Source: Acidobacteriota bacterium (GTDB lineage Bacteria; Acidobacteriota; Terriglobia; UBA7540). Taken from it: DNA of 49,814 bases. Under the pieces are notes generated by a model. The model was not told where the DNA came from and did not search any database. It saw only the letters and a list, made by a program, of their open reading frames with translations. The stretch spans positions 1-49,814 of the forward strand of contig JAKAWG010000033.1 of assembly GCA_021817045.1 (NCBI GenBank), written 5' to 3'. The position numbers and the translations under genes are program-made. Shown one piece after another: positions 8,870-18,115 of the stretch (positions within the stretch are counted from its first letter, which is position 1; every line of letters begins with the position of its first letter).

Positions 8870-9988
8870 TCACGCCCTCAGCAGCCGCCAGCCCAGGCTC
8901 AGTACGCTGCGCGCTTCGAATGCGGACGGTGGCAACGCGCCAACATGCAGCGCCAGCAGGCGGGAGAAAATCAGAGGCTCCGCCGCCAGCCCTTGCAGGG
9001 CGCGGCGCCGGATCGAGGCGCTTTTGTCCATGTGGAGCATCAGTCGCGCCATGAAGGCAGGTATTCTGGAAATACGTCGGTGCGCCACTTGGTATATCGC
9101 CAGGTCGTCTTTCGCGAGCGCCTCCGCTAGGCAAATGGCTTGCTGAAAGGCAAGAGAGAGCCCCAGTCCGGTGACGGCGTCCACGGAGCCGGATGCGTCG
9201 CCCACAAGCGCCGTGCGGCCGCGCGTCACCTTTCGCAACCTTCGATTAACGGTGAGAGCGCCTCGCTCCGACAAGGCCGGGCGGGCGTTCCGCAAGCGAT
9301 CCGCTAACTCGGGAAAGAAGCTCAATTCTTCAATCAAGCGAACGTGCCGGTGGCGCGAGATGAGCGCCGCGCACACCTCCCCGCTCGTGACCGGCGCAAC
9401 GAAGATTTGACACCGCTCACCCCAAAGAACTTCAACATCGTCTGTCCACGATTTTATGTGGAAGTGGCGGCGGAAGCCGAATCGTCTGCGCGGCTGCCGG
9501 CGAAGTTCCAAGCCCGCCCATCGCCGCATCTGCGAGTTTTGGCCGTCCGCGCCGACGATCCATTGGGTTCGCACGGGTCTGCCGTCGATTGAAATTGCGC
9601 CGGAAGCCGAGCCCTGCACTCGCGCTCCCCAGAAAATAGAGACGCCTAGCTCGGCGGCGCGCTCCGTAAGAATGCGATGTAGCGTCGTTCGGCGAACTCC
9701 AAAGCCGCAGCCTTGGGGGAAAGGCGCGCGAACCGAAGCGCCGCAGCCGGTGAAGCGAATTCCGCGCAACGGAAACGAATCTGCGGAAGCGATGGGAATG
9801 CCAAGTTGCTCGAGGGCGGCGACGCCTTCAGGCATCAACCCTTCGCCGCAAGCCTTATCGATGGGCGGGCGTGCGGAGTCTGCGGCGGCGACCGCAAGGC
9901 CTTTGAGGCGCGCAGCAATAGCCGCGGCGAGGCCGGCAGGACCACAGCCGGCGACGAAAACGTCCGTATTAACCGCTCCGGAAACCAT
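8870..9988 (-). CDS. FAD-dependent oxidoreductase of the geranylgeranyl reductase type
   Basis: A 372-residue flavoprotein. The N-terminus has the dinucleotide-binding motif VAGCGPAGLAAAIAAR, followed by ACGEGLMPEG, characteristic of the geranylgeranyl reductase/halogenase-like family. A second FAD segment, ALVGDASGSVDAVTGLGLSL, is near residue 270. It starts three bases after the stop of the type III PKS gene, so they form one transcription unit, and it most likely oxidises or hydroxylates the polyketide product. This PKS/FAD-oxidoreductase pairing is recurrent in bacterial type III PKS operons. The methyltransferase that often completes such operons is not seen here. Confidence 0.83.
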   Translation of the reverse strand: MVSGAVNTDVFVAGCGPAGLAAAIAARLKGLAVAAADSARPPIDKACGEGLMPEGVAALEQLGIPIASADSFPLRGIRFTGCGASVRAPFPQGCGFGVRRTTLHRILTERAAELGVSIFWGARVQGSASGAISIDGRPVRTQWIVGADGQNSQMRRWAGLELRRQPRRRFGFRRHFHIKSWTDDVEVLWGERCQIFVAPVTSGEVCAALISRHRHVRLIEELSFFPELADRLRNARPALSERGALTVNRRLRKVTRGRTALVGDASGSVDAVTGLGLSLAFQQAICLAEALAKDDLAIYQVAHRRISRIPAFMARLMLHMDKSASIRRRALQGLAAEPLIFSRLLALHVGALPPSAFEARSVLSLGWRLLRA

Positions 9989-9991
9989 CGC

Positions 9992-11041
9992 CTACCACCG
10001 CAACAAGACCAACTCGGAGCAGAACCCAGGGCCCATGGCCGCGAGCAAGCTCAACGTGCCGGGATCAGGCCGGCGGTGCATCATGAACTCCTCAAGGACG
10101 AGGAGCACGGAGGCCGAAGATAAATTGCCCACTTTCCGCAAGCATTCCCACGAAGCATCGAGCGCTCCGGCGGGCACCTTAAGAGCGGATTCGGTGGCCT
10201 TGAGCACCTTGGGCCCTCCGGTGTGCAGGATCCACGTTCCGATCTGGTGCCGGGTGAGACCGTGGTCGGTGAGAAAGCTGTCCACATCGCCCGCTAGGTG
10301 GCGCTCTACAATCACAGGCACGTCGGGAGACAACACCACCTCAAAGCCTTTCTCGGAAATATCCCAGCCCATGACATATTCCGTGTTCGGGTAGAAGACT
10401 GAGCGCGTGGCGAGGATCTCCGGCCCGTCGGATTCCTTTTCCGCTCCCGCCACCAGCACGGCCGCAGCCCCGTCGCCGAACAGCACAGCCGAGATGACGT
10501 TAGCGACCGACAGGTCATCGCGCTGGATCGTCAGGGAGCACAGCTCGACAGAAAGTAACGCCGCCACGTGGCCGGGATAAGCGCGAACGTAATCCGCCGC
10601 GCGGGCGATGCCGGCAGCGCCCGCAACGCACCCCAGGCCAAAGATCGGCAGGCGCTTGATATGCGGCGACAGGCCCATGCAATTGATCAGGCGTGCATCG
10701 AGGGAAGGATTGGCAATACCGGTGATCGAAACTACGAACAGGGCGCTCAAGTCACGCGGTCCGAAGCCTGCCCGGGTGAGGGCTTTGCACAGAGCGTCCT
10801 GACCTAACCTCCGGGCCCATTCGATCCACTTGGAGTTCGCTTCTCCCCAGCCCGCCATGCGCTTATAGGCGTCGAGGGGAAGAGTGAGATAGCGGCCATC
10901 AACGCAGGCGCTGGCTTGAAGACGATCAAGCAACTGAAGATTTTTCAGTCTCCCGGCCCAGTGCTGCTTGAGCGCGCCAACAAGCACGTCCTGATTGTAA
11001 TAGTGCTGGGGGAACGCGCTGGCGACGCTTGCGACTCTCAT
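9992..11041 (-). CDS. Type III polyketide synthase (chalcone/stilbene synthase family)
   Basis: A 349-residue ketosynthase homodimer-type enzyme that condenses an acyl-CoA starter with malonyl-CoA. The full catalytic triad is visible: Cys138 in FGLGCVAGAAG, His273 in WILHTGGPK and Asn306 in VGNLSSAS. Length fits the bacterial alkylresorcinol/alkylpyrone group. Start is ATG at 11041. It lies between a TPR-like exported protein and the FAD oxidoreductase on the same strand. The likely product is an alkyl pyrone or resorcinol lipid, which is inference from family and context, since starter specificity cannot be read directly. Confidence 0.92.
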   Translation of the reverse strand: MRVASVASAFPQHYYNQDVLVGALKQHWAGRLKNLQLLDRLQASACVDGRYLTLPLDAYKRMAGWGEANSKWIEWARRLGQDALCKALTRAGFGPRDLSALFVVSITGIANPSLDARLINCMGLSPHIKRLPIFGLGCVAGAAGIARAADYVRAYPGHVAALLSVELCSLTIQRDDLSVANVISAVLFGDGAAAVLVAGAEKESDGPEILATRSVFYPNTEYVMGWDISEKGFEVVLSPDVPVIVERHLAGDVDSFLTDHGLTRHQIGTWILHTGGPKVLKATESALKVPAGALDASWECLRKVGNLSSASVLLVLEEFMMHRRPDPGTLSLLAAMGPGFCSELVLLRW

Positions 11042-11078
11042 GTTTTGATCGACGGCTCGACGCCGACGTCCGCACTCC

Positions 11079-11984
11079 TCATTCAGAGCCGCGGCCGTTA
11101 CGCTTTTCGACCCTCGCTAGTTCCCGGCTGTACAACGGATTATCCGGAAAGTGCTGCGTCAGCCATTCGAGCAGCCGCTCCGCCTCGGCCCGGTCATTCT
11201 CTCGCAAGGCGGCTATAGCGAGCAAGAGGCGCGCGTAGGGAAGCAGGTAATGACCTTTTTCCGCCGTCAATCGAAGCTGTTTGATTCCGTGGGCCCGATT
11301 CGTTTGGAGGCCGTCGAGTTGCAGCGCCCACCGGACAGGCGCCGAGTTCAAGCTTAGAAGGTAATTTTCGACCCCAACTGCCAGATAAGCGTCGTAGCAG
11401 GATGGATCGATTTTGACCAATTGGTCGGCCAGGATGCCTGCTCGTTTCACGGTGCTCAGCGAAGCAACTTCGCGCTTTTGAATCAGGGCGAGGTAGTCCG
11501 CACGCAGCCCAAGATCGAGGACCTTCGAGAAGAGCGCCCGTTTATTCCGGGGATCGTGCACCAGGATGGAGTCGGCAAGTTTCAGGCTCTTCGCCACTTT
11601 ATCGTCGAAGGCGGGCTTAACGGCGGGGTCAGGTTTGATGTTAGGACGTTGCTCGAACCCTTTGTTGCTCACAAAGAATTGCGCGCGCAGCACGCCCAGC
11701 CGGTTGAACTCCGAAAACAGATACGCCGCGGCCGCCGAGGCCGGTCCAAGCGGGTCGGATGGATGCTGCCGCGTCCACTCGTCAAACGCCCGATGGGCCG
11801 CGCTGAAGCGCAGGTCATACATATCGAGATACCCTGAGTCGAGGAGGGAGCGCTGCGCAGGAGCGGTGCTGGCCAAGCACTCCGGCGTCAGGGCGAGGCC
11901 AAGGAAGAAAATGACGGCAAGAGTCAGGAAGAGAGCGCAGGATCTATGAGCCGTGAGATTGCCGCCACGCATTTGGTTGAACAC
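11079..11984 (-). CDS. Exported TPR-like protein, function unknown
   Basis: A 301-residue protein with an N-terminal signal peptide whose hydrophobic core is around residues 17-36, ending near CLASTAPA. The mature part is alpha-helical in character with helix-turn-helix pairs such as YLDMYDLRFSAAHRAFDEW and ENDRAEAERLLEWL, as in tetratricopeptide repeats. The frame opens with GTG at 11984; ATG at 11972 is an alternative that keeps the signal peptide. It sits 29 bases after lpd and 37 before the PKS gene, so it may be cotranscribed with both. No catalytic function is suggested. Confidence 0.65.
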   Translation of the reverse strand: MFNQMRGGNLTAHRSCALFLTLAVIFFLGLALTPECLASTAPAQRSLLDSGYLDMYDLRFSAAHRAFDEWTRQHPSDPLGPASAAAAYLFSEFNRLGVLRAQFFVSNKGFEQRPNIKPDPAVKPAFDDKVAKSLKLADSILVHDPRNKRALFSKVLDLGLRADYLALIQKREVASLSTVKRAGILADQLVKIDPSCYDAYLAVGVENYLLSLNSAPVRWALQLDGLQTNRAHGIKQLRLTAEKGHYLLPYARLLLAIAALRENDRAEAERLLEWLTQHFPDNPLYSRELARVEKRNGRGSE

Positions 11985-12013
11985 GTCTCCCGGGCTTCGG
12001 CCCGTTGTGACCC

Positions 12014-13429
12014 CTACTTTCTGCGCGGGCGGTAAAAATCCGTTGCCGTGCCGGAAAAAACCTCTGCCGCCTGCATGACGGTTTCGGAGAGCGTCGGATG
12101 CGGGTGGATGGTGAGCTCCAGGTCGCTTGCGAGCGCTGCCATCTCGATGGCGAGAACCCCTTCGGCGATCAGCTCGCCCGCCCCGGCGCCGACAATGCCC
12201 ATGCCAAGCACCTGCTCGGTTTCCGGGTCGATGATGAGCTTAGTCAGGCCGTCGGTACGGTCCAGCGTGAGAGCGCGGCCGGACGCGCCCCAGGGAAACT
12301 TGGCCACGTGGATGGGCCGGTTCTGCCCGCGCGCCTCCGTTTCCGTGAGGCCCGCCCACGCAATCTCGGGATCGGTGAAGATCACGGCGGGAATAGCCCG
12401 CGGCTCGAACGCGACGTTGCGGCCGGAGGCGGCTTCTACGGCCGTGCGTCCTTCGTGCGACGCTTTGTGCGCGAGCATCGGCTCGCCCGCCACATCGCCG
12501 ATGGCGTAAATGCTGGAGTCGGCGGTCTGCCGCTGAGCGTTGACCTGGATGAAGCCGCGCGAGTTGGTTATCACCCGCGTATTTTCGAGGCCGGGCACGT
12601 CGGAATTTGGTTTCCGCCCGACGGCGATGAGCACCTTCTCGTAAGTTTGCGCGTTCTGCGGTCCGCCTTCGCCTTCAAACTTCACGCGAAGGCCCTTGTC
12701 GGTCTCCTTCATCTCCACCACTTTCGTCTTGAGCATGATGGAATCGAAAATCTTCTCCAGACGCTTCGCGAGCACGGCCACCAGGTCGCGGTCGCATCCG
12801 GGAATCAGACCGTCTGTCATCTCCACAACCGAAACCTTGCTGCCAAGCGCGGCATAGACCGTGCCGAGCTCAAGGCCGATGTAACCGCCGCCCACAACGA
12901 GCATGGTCTTGGGAACGCTTGCGAGCTCCAGGGCGGAAGTTGAATCGAGCACATTCCCATTGCCCGCGGGGACGCCTGGGATCGTTGCAGGCCGCGAGCC
13001 AGTCGCGAGGATGGCGTGACGAAATTCGAGTTTTTCTTCGCCGGACGCGGTCTTGACGCTCACGGTGTTTGAGTTCACGAAGCTCGCTGTGCCACGAAGG
13101 TAGCGGACGCTCCGCTGCTTGGCGAGCTGGCCGAGGCCACCGGTGAGTTTGGTCACCACGCCCTCTTTCCATCCACGGAGCTTCTCCACGTCAATCTTAG
13201 GATCGGAAAATTTCACACCCCAGTTAGCCGCCTGCCGCGACTCCTCAATGAGTTTGGCGACGTGGAGCAAGGCTTTCGAGGGAATGCAGCCGCGATAGAG
13301 GCAGACGCCGCCCGGATTAGCCTCCGGGTCGACCAGCGCGACCTTCATGCCGAGATCGGCGGCTAGGAACGCCGCAGCATAACCACCTGGACCACCGCCG
13401 ATTACTGCCAGTTGTGTCTCGTCGCTCAT
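12014..13429 (-). CDS. lpdA: Dihydrolipoyl dehydrogenase (E3 of pyruvate dehydrogenase)
   Basis: A 471-residue flavoprotein disulfide reductase that reoxidises dihydrolipoyl groups of E2 with NAD+. FAD-binding GGGPGGYAAA is at residues 11-20, and the redox-active disulfide C43-x4-C48 sits in GGVCLYRGCIPSK. The NAD-binding motif VVGGGYIGLELG is around residue 178, and the second FAD motif IYAIGDVAGEPMLAHKA around 312. The C-terminal catalytic His-Glu pair lies in IHPHPTLSE. It follows aceF on the same strand after a 281-base spacer full of palindromes, and a downstream TPR/PKS/FAD group follows closely. Confidence 0.95.
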   Translation of the reverse strand: MSDETQLAVIGGGPGGYAAAFLAADLGMKVALVDPEANPGGVCLYRGCIPSKALLHVAKLIEESRQAANWGVKFSDPKIDVEKLRGWKEGVVTKLTGGLGQLAKQRSVRYLRGTASFVNSNTVSVKTASGEEKLEFRHAILATGSRPATIPGVPAGNGNVLDSTSALELASVPKTMLVVGGGYIGLELGTVYAALGSKVSVVEMTDGLIPGCDRDLVAVLAKRLEKIFDSIMLKTKVVEMKETDKGLRVKFEGEGGPQNAQTYEKVLIAVGRKPNSDVPGLENTRVITNSRGFIQVNAQRQTADSSIYAIGDVAGEPMLAHKASHEGRTAVEAASGRNVAFEPRAIPAVIFTDPEIAWAGLTETEARGQNRPIHVAKFPWGASGRALTLDRTDGLTKLIIDPETEQVLGMGIVGAGAGELIAEGVLAIEMAALASDLELTIHPHPTLSETVMQAAEVFSGTATDFYRPRRK

Positions 13430-13710
13430 GTTTGCACTCTACTCAGAGGATTTGGGCTGTCACCCTTCACCTGGCTCGCGGAGTTTACCCTGAGCCCCTT
13501 CGCTGCGCTCCGGGCCGTTCGCAAGCGGAAAGGCGAAAAGGCTTGCCGCCTTCTCTCTCCTTGCGCCCTCACCCACCACTTTGCGGTCCCCCCTATCCCT
13601 CGGGAGTCGGCTTAAATTCAACAAGCTACCTACCCTCTCCCTATGGGAGAGGGCGCCCGACCCTTCGGCTCCGCTCAAGGTAAACTCCGGAGGACGGTGA
13701 GGGGTAATTT
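13430..13710. repeat. Palindrome-rich spacer between aceF and lpd
   Basis: Non-coding stretch inside the PDH gene cluster. It contains a perfect stem of nine pairs (CCCTCTCCC-TAT-GGGAGAGGG) at 13632-13652. Two related patches in opposite orientation (around 13479-13496 and 13665-13692) share a TTTACC(C/T)TGAGC core. The structure resembles dispersed intergenic repeats and may stabilise or attenuate the aceF-lpd transcript. Confidence 0.55.
13632..13652. terminator. Perfect hairpin between aceF and lpd (attenuator or repeat)
   Basis: Nine GC-rich base pairs with a three-base loop. No T-run follows on either strand, so it is more likely a repeat-derived hairpin or mRNA-stability element than a classic Rho-independent terminator. 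Confidence 0.4.
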
Positions 13711-15009
13711 TCATCCTTCGAGGGACAATAGGAAGGGCTGCTCCAGCGCTTCGGCGACCCAGCGCAGGAATCGGACCGCGTCCGCCCCGTCAATAAGCCG
13801 GTGATCGTAAGACAGCGAAAGCGGCAGCATGAGGCGCGGCTCAAGCTGCCCGCTCGCGTAAACCGGCTCGATACGCGAGCGCGACATGCCGAGAATTGCA
13901 ACCTCGGGAAAATTAACGATGGGGGAAAAATATGTTCCGCCGATGCCGCCAAGGTTGGTGATCGTGAAAACTCCGCCCTCCATCTCTTCAAGCGAGAGCT
14001 TCTTGCTGCGCGCCTTTTCGGCCAGACGGGAAAGCTCCGATGAAATCTCCATAATGTTCTTGCGGTCGACATCCCGAATGACCGGAACCAGCAAGCCGCG
14101 GTCGGTATCCACGGCGACCCCGATGTGAACGTACTTCTTGTGAACGATCTCGCTGCGCGCCATATCAATGCTGGCGGCGAACTGCGGAAACACTTTGAGC
14201 GCCGCCGCCGCGACCTTCACGGCGATGGCCGTGACCGTGAGCTTGCCGCCCGCCTTTTCCGCCCGCGCGCCGTACTGCTTGCGAATTTCTTCAAGGCGCG
14301 TGATGTCCGCCCGGTCGTGCTGCGTGACCTGCGGGACATTTGCCCACGCCTGCGCCATGCGCTCCGCCGTCTTGCGGCGAATCTGGGTCATGGGCTGGCG
14401 GTCGATCGCGCCCCAGCGGCTGAAATCGGGAAGGACAGCAGGTGCAAGGGCGGCGGAGGCCGGCGCACGAGCCGATTCCTCGCTGTATCGCTTCACATCG
14501 TCGGCGCTGATTCTTCCAGCCGGGCCCGTTCCCGGAACCAGGGAAATGTCCACACCCATTTCGCGCGCGATCCTGCGTACCGAAGGCGCAGCGGGAACCG
14601 GGCCTGGTACAGGGCTTGGTTCGGGCATGCGAACAGCGGCCGAAACCGGAGCGGGAACCGCGGAGGCAGGGGCTGGAGGTACCGCCGCGGCAGGAGTTGG
14701 CTCTGGCTTCGCGCTGGGAACAGCAACAGCAGACTGAGCCGCTTCCGCCCGCTTGCCGCCGTTTCTCTCTCCTTCGCCGTCCACGACAAAGATGAGCTGC
14801 CCGACCTTGATCTTGTCCCCGTCTTTGACGAAAACTTCCTTCACCTTGCCGCTTACCGGAGAAGGAACCTCGATGGTCGCCTTGTCGGTTTCCAGCTCGA
14901 GCACCGGCTGATCCTCCGTTACTGAGTCGCCGGCAGAAACCATGATTTTGATCAGGTCGCCTGCCTTAATGTTTTCGCCAAGCGCGGGAAGCCTGAATTC
15001 GGTTGCCAT
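13711..15009 (-). CDS. aceF: Dihydrolipoamide acetyltransferase (E2 of pyruvate dehydrogenase)
   Basis: A 432-residue protein counted from ATG 15009; a GTG two codons upstream is less likely. Residues 1-80 form one lipoyl domain with the lipoylated Lys43 in ETDKATIE. An Ala/Pro linker follows, then a peripheral subunit-binding domain (PSVRRIAREMGVDISLVPG, about 143-180). The rest is the catalytic acyltransferase core ending in the active-site segment SLSYDHRLIDGADAVRF. Only one lipoyl domain is present, against three in E. coli. It lies 84 bases downstream of aceE and upstream of lpd, completing a PDH operon. Confidence 0.94.
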   Translation of the reverse strand: MATEFRLPALGENIKAGDLIKIMVSAGDSVTEDQPVLELETDKATIEVPSPVSGKVKEVFVKDGDKIKVGQLIFVVDGEGERNGGKRAEAAQSAVAVPSAKPEPTPAAAVPPAPASAVPAPVSAAVRMPEPSPVPGPVPAAPSVRRIAREMGVDISLVPGTGPAGRISADDVKRYSEESARAPASAALAPAVLPDFSRWGAIDRQPMTQIRRKTAERMAQAWANVPQVTQHDRADITRLEEIRKQYGARAEKAGGKLTVTAIAVKVAAAALKVFPQFAASIDMARSEIVHKKYVHIGVAVDTDRGLLVPVIRDVDRKNIMEISSELSRLAEKARSKKLSLEEMEGGVFTITNLGGIGGTYFSPIVNFPEVAILGMSRSRIEPVYASGQLEPRLMLPLSLSYDHRLIDGADAVRFLRWVAEALEQPFLLSLEG

Positions 15010-15093
15010 AAGCACTCAGAAGCTAGGAATCAGAAATTAGAAACGGGAAATCTCAAATCACCCTTTGCAAATGAGAAACGATGACACATCTGG

Positions 15094-17772
15094 CTACGAA
15101 ACCACAGGCTCGGGCTTGTCCGGATTGATGTTCAGATCCTTCATCGCTTTTCGCAGCGCGTCGACCTCGATCTTTCCGTCGCGGGCGAGAGCGGAAAGGG
15201 TGTTGAACGCGATAAAGCGCGAATCGACTTCGAAGAAGTCGCGCAGCGCGGCGCGTCCATCGCTGCGGCCGAAGCCATCCGTGCCAAGCGAGACAAGCGG
15301 ACGCGGCACCCAGCGCGCAATCGAATCCGGCAACGCCTTGACATAGTCTGAGGCCGCAACGATCACTCCCGGTGTATCGGCGAGCTGGCGCGTCACGTAG
15401 GGAACTTTCGGCGGTTCACCCAAATGAAGCGCGTTCCAGCGCTCGACGGCATGACCGTCGCGGTAAAGTCCCTTGTAGCTGGTCACGCTCCACACGTCGG
15501 CCGCGACACCGTAGCGCTCCTCGAGGAGCACCTGGGCCTTAATCGCCTCGTTGAGAATGGCGCCGCTGCCCAAAAGCTGGGCGCGCAACTTGGCGCTCTT
15601 CTTCCCGGATGCACTGAAAAGGTACATCCCCTTCAGAATCCCTTCTTTCGCGCCTTCCGGCATAGGCGGCATGGCGTAGTTTTCGTTCATGACCGTGAGG
15701 TAGTAGAAGATGCTTTCGTGCTTTTCATACATGCGGCGAATACCGTCCTGAATGATCACCGCGATCTCGTAAGCAAAAGCCGGGTCATAGGCGACGAGGT
15801 TGGGTACGGTATAAGCGAGCAGGTGGCTGTTGCCATCCTGGTGTTGTAAGCCTTCTCCCGCCAGAGTGGTGCGGCCGGCTGTTCCGCCGACCATAAAGCC
15901 TCGGCAGCGGCTGTCGCCCGCCGCCCACACCAGGTCGCCGGCGCGCTGCAGACCAAACATGGAATAATAAATGAAAAACGGAATCGTGTTGATCCCGTGT
16001 GTCGAATAACCGGTTCCAGCGGCGATAAACGAGGCCATCGATCCCGCCTCGGTAATACCCTCTTCGAGGATTTGCCCGTCTTTGGCTTCCTTGTAATAGA
16101 GGAGCGTGTCCTTGTCCACAGGCTCGTAAACCTGCCCCTGGCGCGAGTAGATGCCGACTTGCCGGAAGAGCGCTTCCATCCCGAACGTGCGCGCCTCGTC
16201 CGGCACGATGGGCACGATGAGTTTGCCGAGGTCTTTGTCGCGGAGCAGCTTGGCGAGCATGCGGACGAACGCCATTGTTGTAGAGACCTCGCGCCCGTTA
16301 GTGCCCTCGTAAAACTCTTTGAATATGTCATCGCAAGGCGGCTTCAGGGCGGGTACAGTGACCGAGCGCGACGGGAGAAAACCGCCCATTTCGCGGCGTC
16401 TCGCGCGCAAGTACTGCGTTTCGGGACTGTCATCCGGCGGCCGGTAAAATGGCGCTTTGGCCACATCACGGTCAGAAAGTGGTATGCCAAAACGCACGCG
16501 AAACTGGCGCAGTTCGTCCTCGTTCAGCTTCTTCTGCTGGTGAGCGATGTTCTTGCCTTCCCCGCTCTCGCCAAGCCCGTAACCCTTAATCGTCCGTGCC
16601 AGGATCACCGTGGGCGAGCCGGTGTGTTCGACGGCGACTTTGTACGCCGCATAGACCTTTTCCGGATCGTGTCCGCCCAGGCGCAATTTGCCGATCTTGC
16701 TGTCAGGAATATCCTTGACTCTCTCGAGCAGGGCAGGATATGCGCCGAAGAAGTGCTGCCTGAAATACTCTCCCGATTCGACGGAATATTTCTGACGCTC
16801 GCCGTCCACGACTTCATCCATCCGCTTCTTGAGCAAGCCGTCGTGGTCTGCGGCGAGCAGCGGGTCCCAGTCGTTTCCCCACACCACCTTGATCACATTC
16901 CAGCGCGCGCCGAGGAAAACAGATTCAAGCTCCTGAATGATGTTGCCGTTGCCGCGCACGGGTCCATCGAGGCGTTGCAGGTTGCAATTGAGGACGAAGA
17001 TCAGATTGTCGAGCTTGGCTCGCGCGGCAAGCGAGATGCCCGCCAGCGTTTCCGGCTCGTCCACTTCGCCATCGCCGAGAAAGCACCAGACCTTCACGCC
17101 CGCCGTCTTCTTGAGGCCGCGGTCTTCGAGATAGTGCAGGAAGCGCGCCTGATAAACGGCCATAAGCGGCCCAAGACCCATCGAGACGGTGGGATACTGC
17201 CAGAAGGTTGGCATGAGCCACGGATGCGGATAAGAGGAAAGTCCTCCGCCTGGCTTCAACTCGCGCCGGAAATCCTCGAGTTGCTGGGTCGTGAGCTGCC
17301 CTTCGACGAAGGCGCGCGCGTACATTCCCGGCGAGGCGTGTCCCTGGAAAAATACGACGTCGGCGTCTCGGTCGGGTGTCGCACCGCGGAAGAAGTGGTT
17401 CCAACCGATTTGATAGAGCGTCGCGGCCGAGGCGTACGTCGAAATATGCCCGCCGATGCCTTCTTGGTTGCGGTTCGCGCGCACCACCATGGCCATCGCG
17501 TTCCAGCGCACGATGCTCTTGATTCTCCGCTCGATTTCCCGGTCGCCGGGAAACGCCGGCTGACGCTCAGCGGGAATCGTGTTGACGTAGGGAGTGTTGA
17601 TGGCGGGGGCGACTTCGATCCCAGCCGCAGCCGCGCGCTCCCGCAAGCTTCCCAGCAGGTTTTGCACGCGGCGCGCGTTCCCCTGGCTGATGACGTAATC
17701 GAGAGACTCGAGCCATTCTTTTCTTTCAATGGCCTCGAGCTCTACAAATTCCTTTTCCATCGTTTCAATCAT
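15094..17772 (-). CDS. aceE: Pyruvate dehydrogenase E1 component, homodimeric type
   Basis: An 892-residue thiamine-diphosphate enzyme that decarboxylates pyruvate and acetylates the E2 lipoyl group. Length and order match the single-chain AceE type (E. coli about 887 residues) rather than the alpha/beta E1. The ThDP-binding motif GDGEVDEPETLAG ending in FVLNCNLQ is around residues 230-266, and the N-terminal signature FFQGHASPGMYARAF is near 140. Start is ATG at 17772; a second ATG at 17760 is possible and neither has a strong ribosome site. First gene of the aceE-aceF-lpd cluster. Confidence 0.95.
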   Translation of the reverse strand: MIETMEKEFVELEAIERKEWLESLDYVISQGNARRVQNLLGSLRERAAAAGIEVAPAINTPYVNTIPAERQPAFPGDREIERRIKSIVRWNAMAMVVRANRNQEGIGGHISTYASAATLYQIGWNHFFRGATPDRDADVVFFQGHASPGMYARAFVEGQLTTQQLEDFRRELKPGGGLSSYPHPWLMPTFWQYPTVSMGLGPLMAVYQARFLHYLEDRGLKKTAGVKVWCFLGDGEVDEPETLAGISLAARAKLDNLIFVLNCNLQRLDGPVRGNGNIIQELESVFLGARWNVIKVVWGNDWDPLLAADHDGLLKKRMDEVVDGERQKYSVESGEYFRQHFFGAYPALLERVKDIPDSKIGKLRLGGHDPEKVYAAYKVAVEHTGSPTVILARTIKGYGLGESGEGKNIAHQQKKLNEDELRQFRVRFGIPLSDRDVAKAPFYRPPDDSPETQYLRARRREMGGFLPSRSVTVPALKPPCDDIFKEFYEGTNGREVSTTMAFVRMLAKLLRDKDLGKLIVPIVPDEARTFGMEALFRQVGIYSRQGQVYEPVDKDTLLYYKEAKDGQILEEGITEAGSMASFIAAGTGYSTHGINTIPFFIYYSMFGLQRAGDLVWAAGDSRCRGFMVGGTAGRTTLAGEGLQHQDGNSHLLAYTVPNLVAYDPAFAYEIAVIIQDGIRRMYEKHESIFYYLTVMNENYAMPPMPEGAKEGILKGMYLFSASGKKSAKLRAQLLGSGAILNEAIKAQVLLEERYGVAADVWSVTSYKGLYRDGHAVERWNALHLGEPPKVPYVTRQLADTPGVIVAASDYVKALPDSIARWVPRPLVSLGTDGFGRSDGRAALRDFFEVDSRFIAFNTLSALARDGKIEVDALRKAMKDLNINPDKPEPVVS

Positions 17773-17860
17773 AAGTATTTATATTACGCCAAATGGGGCG
17801 GCGGCGGCGAGACTACCAGGCAAACCTATCGGGGTCGCGTCAAAGTCCAGGATATGGAAT

Positions 17861-17956
17861 GCGGCGGCTTGCCGCCGCTTTGAGCCCGCCTGCTTGCAGG
17901 CGCGCGTCGGGCCGGAGGCAAGCCTCCGGCCCGAGAAAGCGGGAGTAAGCTCCCGC
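17861..17956. repeat. Cluster of four tandem hairpins (REP/BIME-like)
   Basis: Four perfect stem-loops follow one another: 17861-17878 (8 bp stem, TT loop), 17887-17902 (7 bp, TT), 17907-17934 (13 bp, AA) and 17939-17956 (7 bp, TAAG). Stem sequences differ, so they are not copies of one unit, but the tiny loops and regular spacing make a composite palindromic element likely. Confidence 0.7.
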
Positions 17957-18115
17957 ACTCCAAATGGCTCTCGTCATGTTGCGGGATCATCCACTTCTCA
18001 GACTTTGACGTTACCGTGGCAAACGATCGGGCGAACAGAGAACCGGTTGCGGATTGCAGGAGGGCTAGTCGGTTTCTACGCGAGGGCCAAGATCGTCAGC
18101 GCCGAGGGTCGATTT

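Noticed and set aside
15997..17883. A 628-codon open frame on the plus strand opposite aceE
   Set aside because: It is fully antisense to a well-supported pyruvate dehydrogenase gene and has no family motif. Long antisense frames are common in GC-rich genes.
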